A DNA stretch of 51,152 bases from Thermoanaerobaculia bacterium (GTDB lineage: Bacteria; Acidobacteriota; Thermoanaerobaculia; Gp7-AA8): assembly GCA_017883235.1 (NCBI GenBank), contig JADGNY010000036.1, positions 1 through 51,152 of the forward strand. The letters run 5' to 3'. Positions 49,092 through 51,152 of this stretch are shown here, one piece after another; position 1 is the stretch's first letter; every line of letters starts with the position of its first letter. Under the pieces are notes generated by a model. That model was not told the DNA's origin. It was given only the letters and a program-made list of their open reading frames with translations, and did not search any database. Position numbers and translations under genes: made by a program.

Positions 49092-49787
49092 TCATTCGGG
49101 CTTTGGCATTTGTTTCAACTGCTCGATGTACTCGTACGCCTTCGCAGCCTGAGGGCTCATCGGAGCGATCCGGATGACGCGGTTCCAGGTCTTGACGGCC
49201 TTGTCCTGGTCCTTCAGGTCCTCGGCATAGAGCACCCCCAGGTCGAGAAGGCTCGGCAGGTGCCTCGGATCGATCGTGCTCGCCTTTTCGAAGTTGGCGA
49301 TTGCCTTGTCGAACGCACCGAGTTCCCTGTACATGACGCCCTGGTCGGTGAGGACGTCGGGATTGTTCGGTTCCAGTTGGAGAGCTTTGCCGTAGGCCTC
49401 GACCGCCTTCTCTCTCTGCTGCGAATCGCAGTATTCGTTGCCGAGCGCGACCCAGCCCTTGGCGTTGCCGGGATCACGGTCGACGAGCTGACGCATCGCT
49501 GCAATTCGCTGCTGCCTTCCGCTCGCAGGCGCCGCCTGAGTCGCGGCGTGAGGCGCGGCCTGAGTCGCCACCTGAGGCGTGGCCTGAGGCGTGGCCTGAG
49601 GCGTGGCCTGAGGCGTGGCCTGAGGCGTGGCCTGAGGCGTGGCCTGAGGCGTGGCCTGAGGCGTGGCCTGCTTCGTTCCGGTGGGGGCAGCAGCGGGCAG
49701 CTCCTGTTGGGAATGCCTGCAGGCTGCCACGGACATCACCATAGCGGCCGCCATGCCAGCGACGAAACACTCGACTCTGCGGTTCAT
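49092..49787 (-). CDS. TPR lipoprotein with ATPQ linker
   Basis: The 231-residue product has a signal ending in MSVAAC (lipobox-like), an eight-fold ATPQ linker (about residues 40-71), and TPR repeats (AKGWVALGNEYCDSQQREKA; NPDVLTDQGVMYRELG; LPSLLDLGVLYAEDLKDQDK). TPR proteins are scaffolds. The spaced linker would project the TPRs from the membrane. It follows the SCO1-cytochrome gene in the same direction and lies convergent with the oxidase operon. Confidence 0.8.
   Translation of the reverse strand: MNRRVECFVAGMAAAMVMSVAACRHSQQELPAAAPTGTKQATPQATPQATPQATPQATPQATPQATPQATPQVATQAAPHAATQAAPASGRQQRIAAMRQLVDRDPGNAKGWVALGNEYCDSQQREKAVEAYGKALQLEPNNPDVLTDQGVMYRELGAFDKAIANFEKASTIDPRHLPSLLDLGVLYAEDLKDQDKAVKTWNRVIRIAPMSPQAAKAYEYIEQLKQMPKPE
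49568..49668. repeat. 12 bp in-frame tandem repeat (ATPQ)
   Basis: Eight copies of GGCCTGAGGCGT (plus strand) encode the ATPQ linker. Units are nearly identical, as in the 15 bp repeat at 44414. Copy-number change is expected to be frame-neutral. Confidence 0.85.
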
Positions 49788-49871
49788 GCGTTCAGCTCCT
49801 CCTCGCCTGTGCGCGACGATACGCGTCCGGCGCAGAACAGCCTGCGGATCGTGAATCTGCGCCGGCGCTGC

Positions 49872-50828
49872 TCACTGCGCGGACGGCGAGCCCTTCGTCG
49901 CCGAGCCCGCCGCGGCTCGACTCTGCTGCTCCATGTATGGAAGGAGCGCGTCCACTTCCTCTGCGCTCAAGCCCAGATTGGGCATCCGGACGTTCGGGTA
50001 CCTGGCGAAGAGCTTCTTGGCGATGGGATCGCCCGCGGCGAGAACGCGGTCCGGCACCGCCACGTAGCGGGCCAGCCAGGCGCGATCGCGCAACGTGGTC
50101 ACGTTCAACAGATCGGGCCCCAGGCCCTCTCCCTTCCCGATGGTGTGGCAAGCGGTGCAGCGGGACTGGAACAGGTACTCGCCTTTGCCGACGTTGTGGA
50201 GCGGCCCCATGTCCGCGTAGCTCTTCACCGGCTTCGCATTGTACCCTTCGAGAAAATGGAGGATGGTCGTGGCGAGGAACTGCGGGTTGTCAACGGCCGA
50301 GTTCATCATCCACTCGCCCGTCGCCTCCTTGCCGATCAAGAGCGCGGGCTGGTGACCGTCGGGGTTTGCCGCGTCGGTCAGAGACGACAGGCCGAGCTGC
50401 TTGCTGATGAGATTGATGTCCTCCTTCTTCCCGGTGAGGAAGAGCCAGCCGGGTTGGACGTGAAACTTGGTGGCGTAGGCCTTCAGCGCCTTCGGCGTGT
50501 CGTGCTTCGGATCGATGCTGATCGAGTAGAAGAAGATGTCCTTGCCGACCCGATCGCCCAAAAGGCGCTGCACCTGCGACAGCTTCGCGGTCTCGAGCGG
50601 GCAACTGAAGGTGCAGCGCGTGTAGATGAGGTTGATCACGACGGACTTGCCCTTGAGCAGGTCGTCGTAGAAATGAACGACTTTCCCGTCCTGGGTGGTC
50701 AGGGGAACGTTGGGAAAGTAGCCCGGGCCGCCGAGGGCGGCGGCGATCGCCGGCGCCGGACCCAGCATGGCTGCCGCTGTGGCCAGCAGCACTGCAAATC
50801 CGATCCTGCTTCGAAGAGGTGCTCGCAT
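49872..50828 (-). CDS. SCO1-cytochrome c fusion protein
   Basis: The 318-residue protein joins a SCO domain (C72 and C76 in TRCTFSCPLE; H159 in DGHQPALLIG) to a C-terminal class I cytochrome c (C224, C227, H228 in CTACHTIG; distal M282 in RMPNLG). A signal peptide is present. Such a fusion would couple copper insertion to haem redox. It is the third SCO protein within 5 kb and lies on the other strand from the other two. The ATG at 50828 is clear; the next gene on the same strand ends 90 bases upstream. Confidence 0.9.
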   Translation of the reverse strand: MRAPLRSRIGFAVLLATAAAMLGPAPAIAAALGGPGYFPNVPLTTQDGKVVHFYDDLLKGKSVVINLIYTRCTFSCPLETAKLSQVQRLLGDRVGKDIFFYSISIDPKHDTPKALKAYATKFHVQPGWLFLTGKKEDINLISKQLGLSSLTDAANPDGHQPALLIGKEATGEWMMNSAVDNPQFLATTILHFLEGYNAKPVKSYADMGPLHNVGKGEYLFQSRCTACHTIGKGEGLGPDLLNVTTLRDRAWLARYVAVPDRVLAAGDPIAKKLFARYPNVRMPNLGLSAEEVDALLPYMEQQSRAAAGSATKGSPSAQ

Positions 50829-50917
50829 TTGTGTGTCGCTCCCTTTTCAATGATGAGAACAGGCGAGCCGGCCTGATGCCTGGCCGGCTGGCCCGTTCAG
50901 GGTTCCTGCTGCTGCGA

Positions 50918-51152
50918 TCAGGGGGTGCCGGCGCTCGTAATCACCAGAGTGCTGACGCTGGCAGTCACCTTGCTGAGCGTCTTCGTCGTCGTGTTGTAGG
51001 TCATGTTCAGGGTCAAGAGCCCCGTCTTGGCCTTGAGGTATGACCCCGGCGCATCCTCGAAGTAGGCGAACGTGGTTTCGATCACGTCCGTCCCCGCGAA
51101 CGGCCGGGTCAGGTTCGCCTCGCACTCGTTGAGGTAGACAATCCCCGTCTTG
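50918..51152 (-). CDS. Partial hypothetical protein (C-terminal part)
   Basis: The C-terminal 78 residues run in from the right edge of the window: TGIVYLNECEANLTRPFAG then DVIETTFAYFEDAP and SYLKAKTGLLTLNMTYNT, ending VITSAGTP. The alternating strands suggest a beta-sandwich exported protein. No start lies in the window and the family is not recognised. Confidence 0.55.
   Translation of the reverse strand, partial: KTGIVYLNECEANLTRPFAGTDVIETTFAYFEDAPGSYLKAKTGLLTLNMTYNTTTKTLSKVTASVSTLVITSAGTP

Overview
The window is a GC-rich chromosomal segment from a Gram-negative, probably aerobic heterotroph. Many exported lipoproteins, beta-barrel-like proteins, M16 peptidase pairs, a DUF5916-type remnant, a DUF5777-type protein, a D-aminoacylase-like lipoprotein and dense dispersed repeats together suggest Acidobacteriota or a neighbouring phylum. 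This placement is inference: there is no rRNA gene or strong phylogenetic marker. No tRNA, rRNA, CRISPR array, complete transposase or integrase gene was recognised.

Layout. 1-690: a 21-22 bp tandem array, hairpins and the decayed 3' end of a DUF5916-like gene. 691-3414: an FG-GAP lipoprotein divergent from an ECF sigma factor/FecR-type membrane regulator pair. 3443-3629: a 187 bp repeat element. 3750-7575: rbfA, orn and truB, with a frameshifted metallopeptidase gene and a lipoprotein lying between rbfA and truB. 7621-10980: GNAT, B12-binding mutase subunit, acyl-CoA carboxyltransferase and HAD hydrolase. 11022-12639: zinc-ribbon membrane protein, a cold-shock gene with an SD-sequestering hairpin and terminator, and a small basic protein. 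12736-17711: DUF5777-like protein with a haem-binding-like lipoprotein, a diiron oxygenase and a GAF/HD-GYP regulator. 17888-21355: a HEAT-THUMP methyltransferase operon and a phytoene-desaturase-like oxidoreductase sitting between two 153 bp elements with perfect 26 bp terminal inverted repeats. 21603-26216: low-complexity lipoprotein, tyrosinase with its partner, and the D-aminoacylase-like lipoprotein.

26217-29650 is the accessory zone. It holds an unusual 21 bp repeat array punctuated every 168 bp by large palindromes, an uncharacterised two-gene unit (small protein plus a NCPFDD-type protein), a second copy of the small protein, a complete vapBC pair, and two antitoxin-like genes without toxins, each followed directly by a repeat element. 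29674-38315: two M16 peptidases, a TrmN6-like methyltransferase and a cassette of secreted proteins bracketed by decayed copies of the methyltransferase 3' end.

38544-48955 is the most coherent system: a LuxR-type response regulator, then a tightly overlapping operon encoding a giant 1622-residue multicopper oxidase, a YVTN beta-propeller protein with a VTKPE repeat, two SCO1/SenC copper chaperones, and a cytochrome c fused to a periplasmic binding protein. A third SCO1, fused to cytochrome c, and a TPR lipoprotein follow on the other strand. The inferred role is extracytoplasmic oxidation of a metal or organic substrate coupled to copper delivery and c-type electron transfer; the substrate is unknown.
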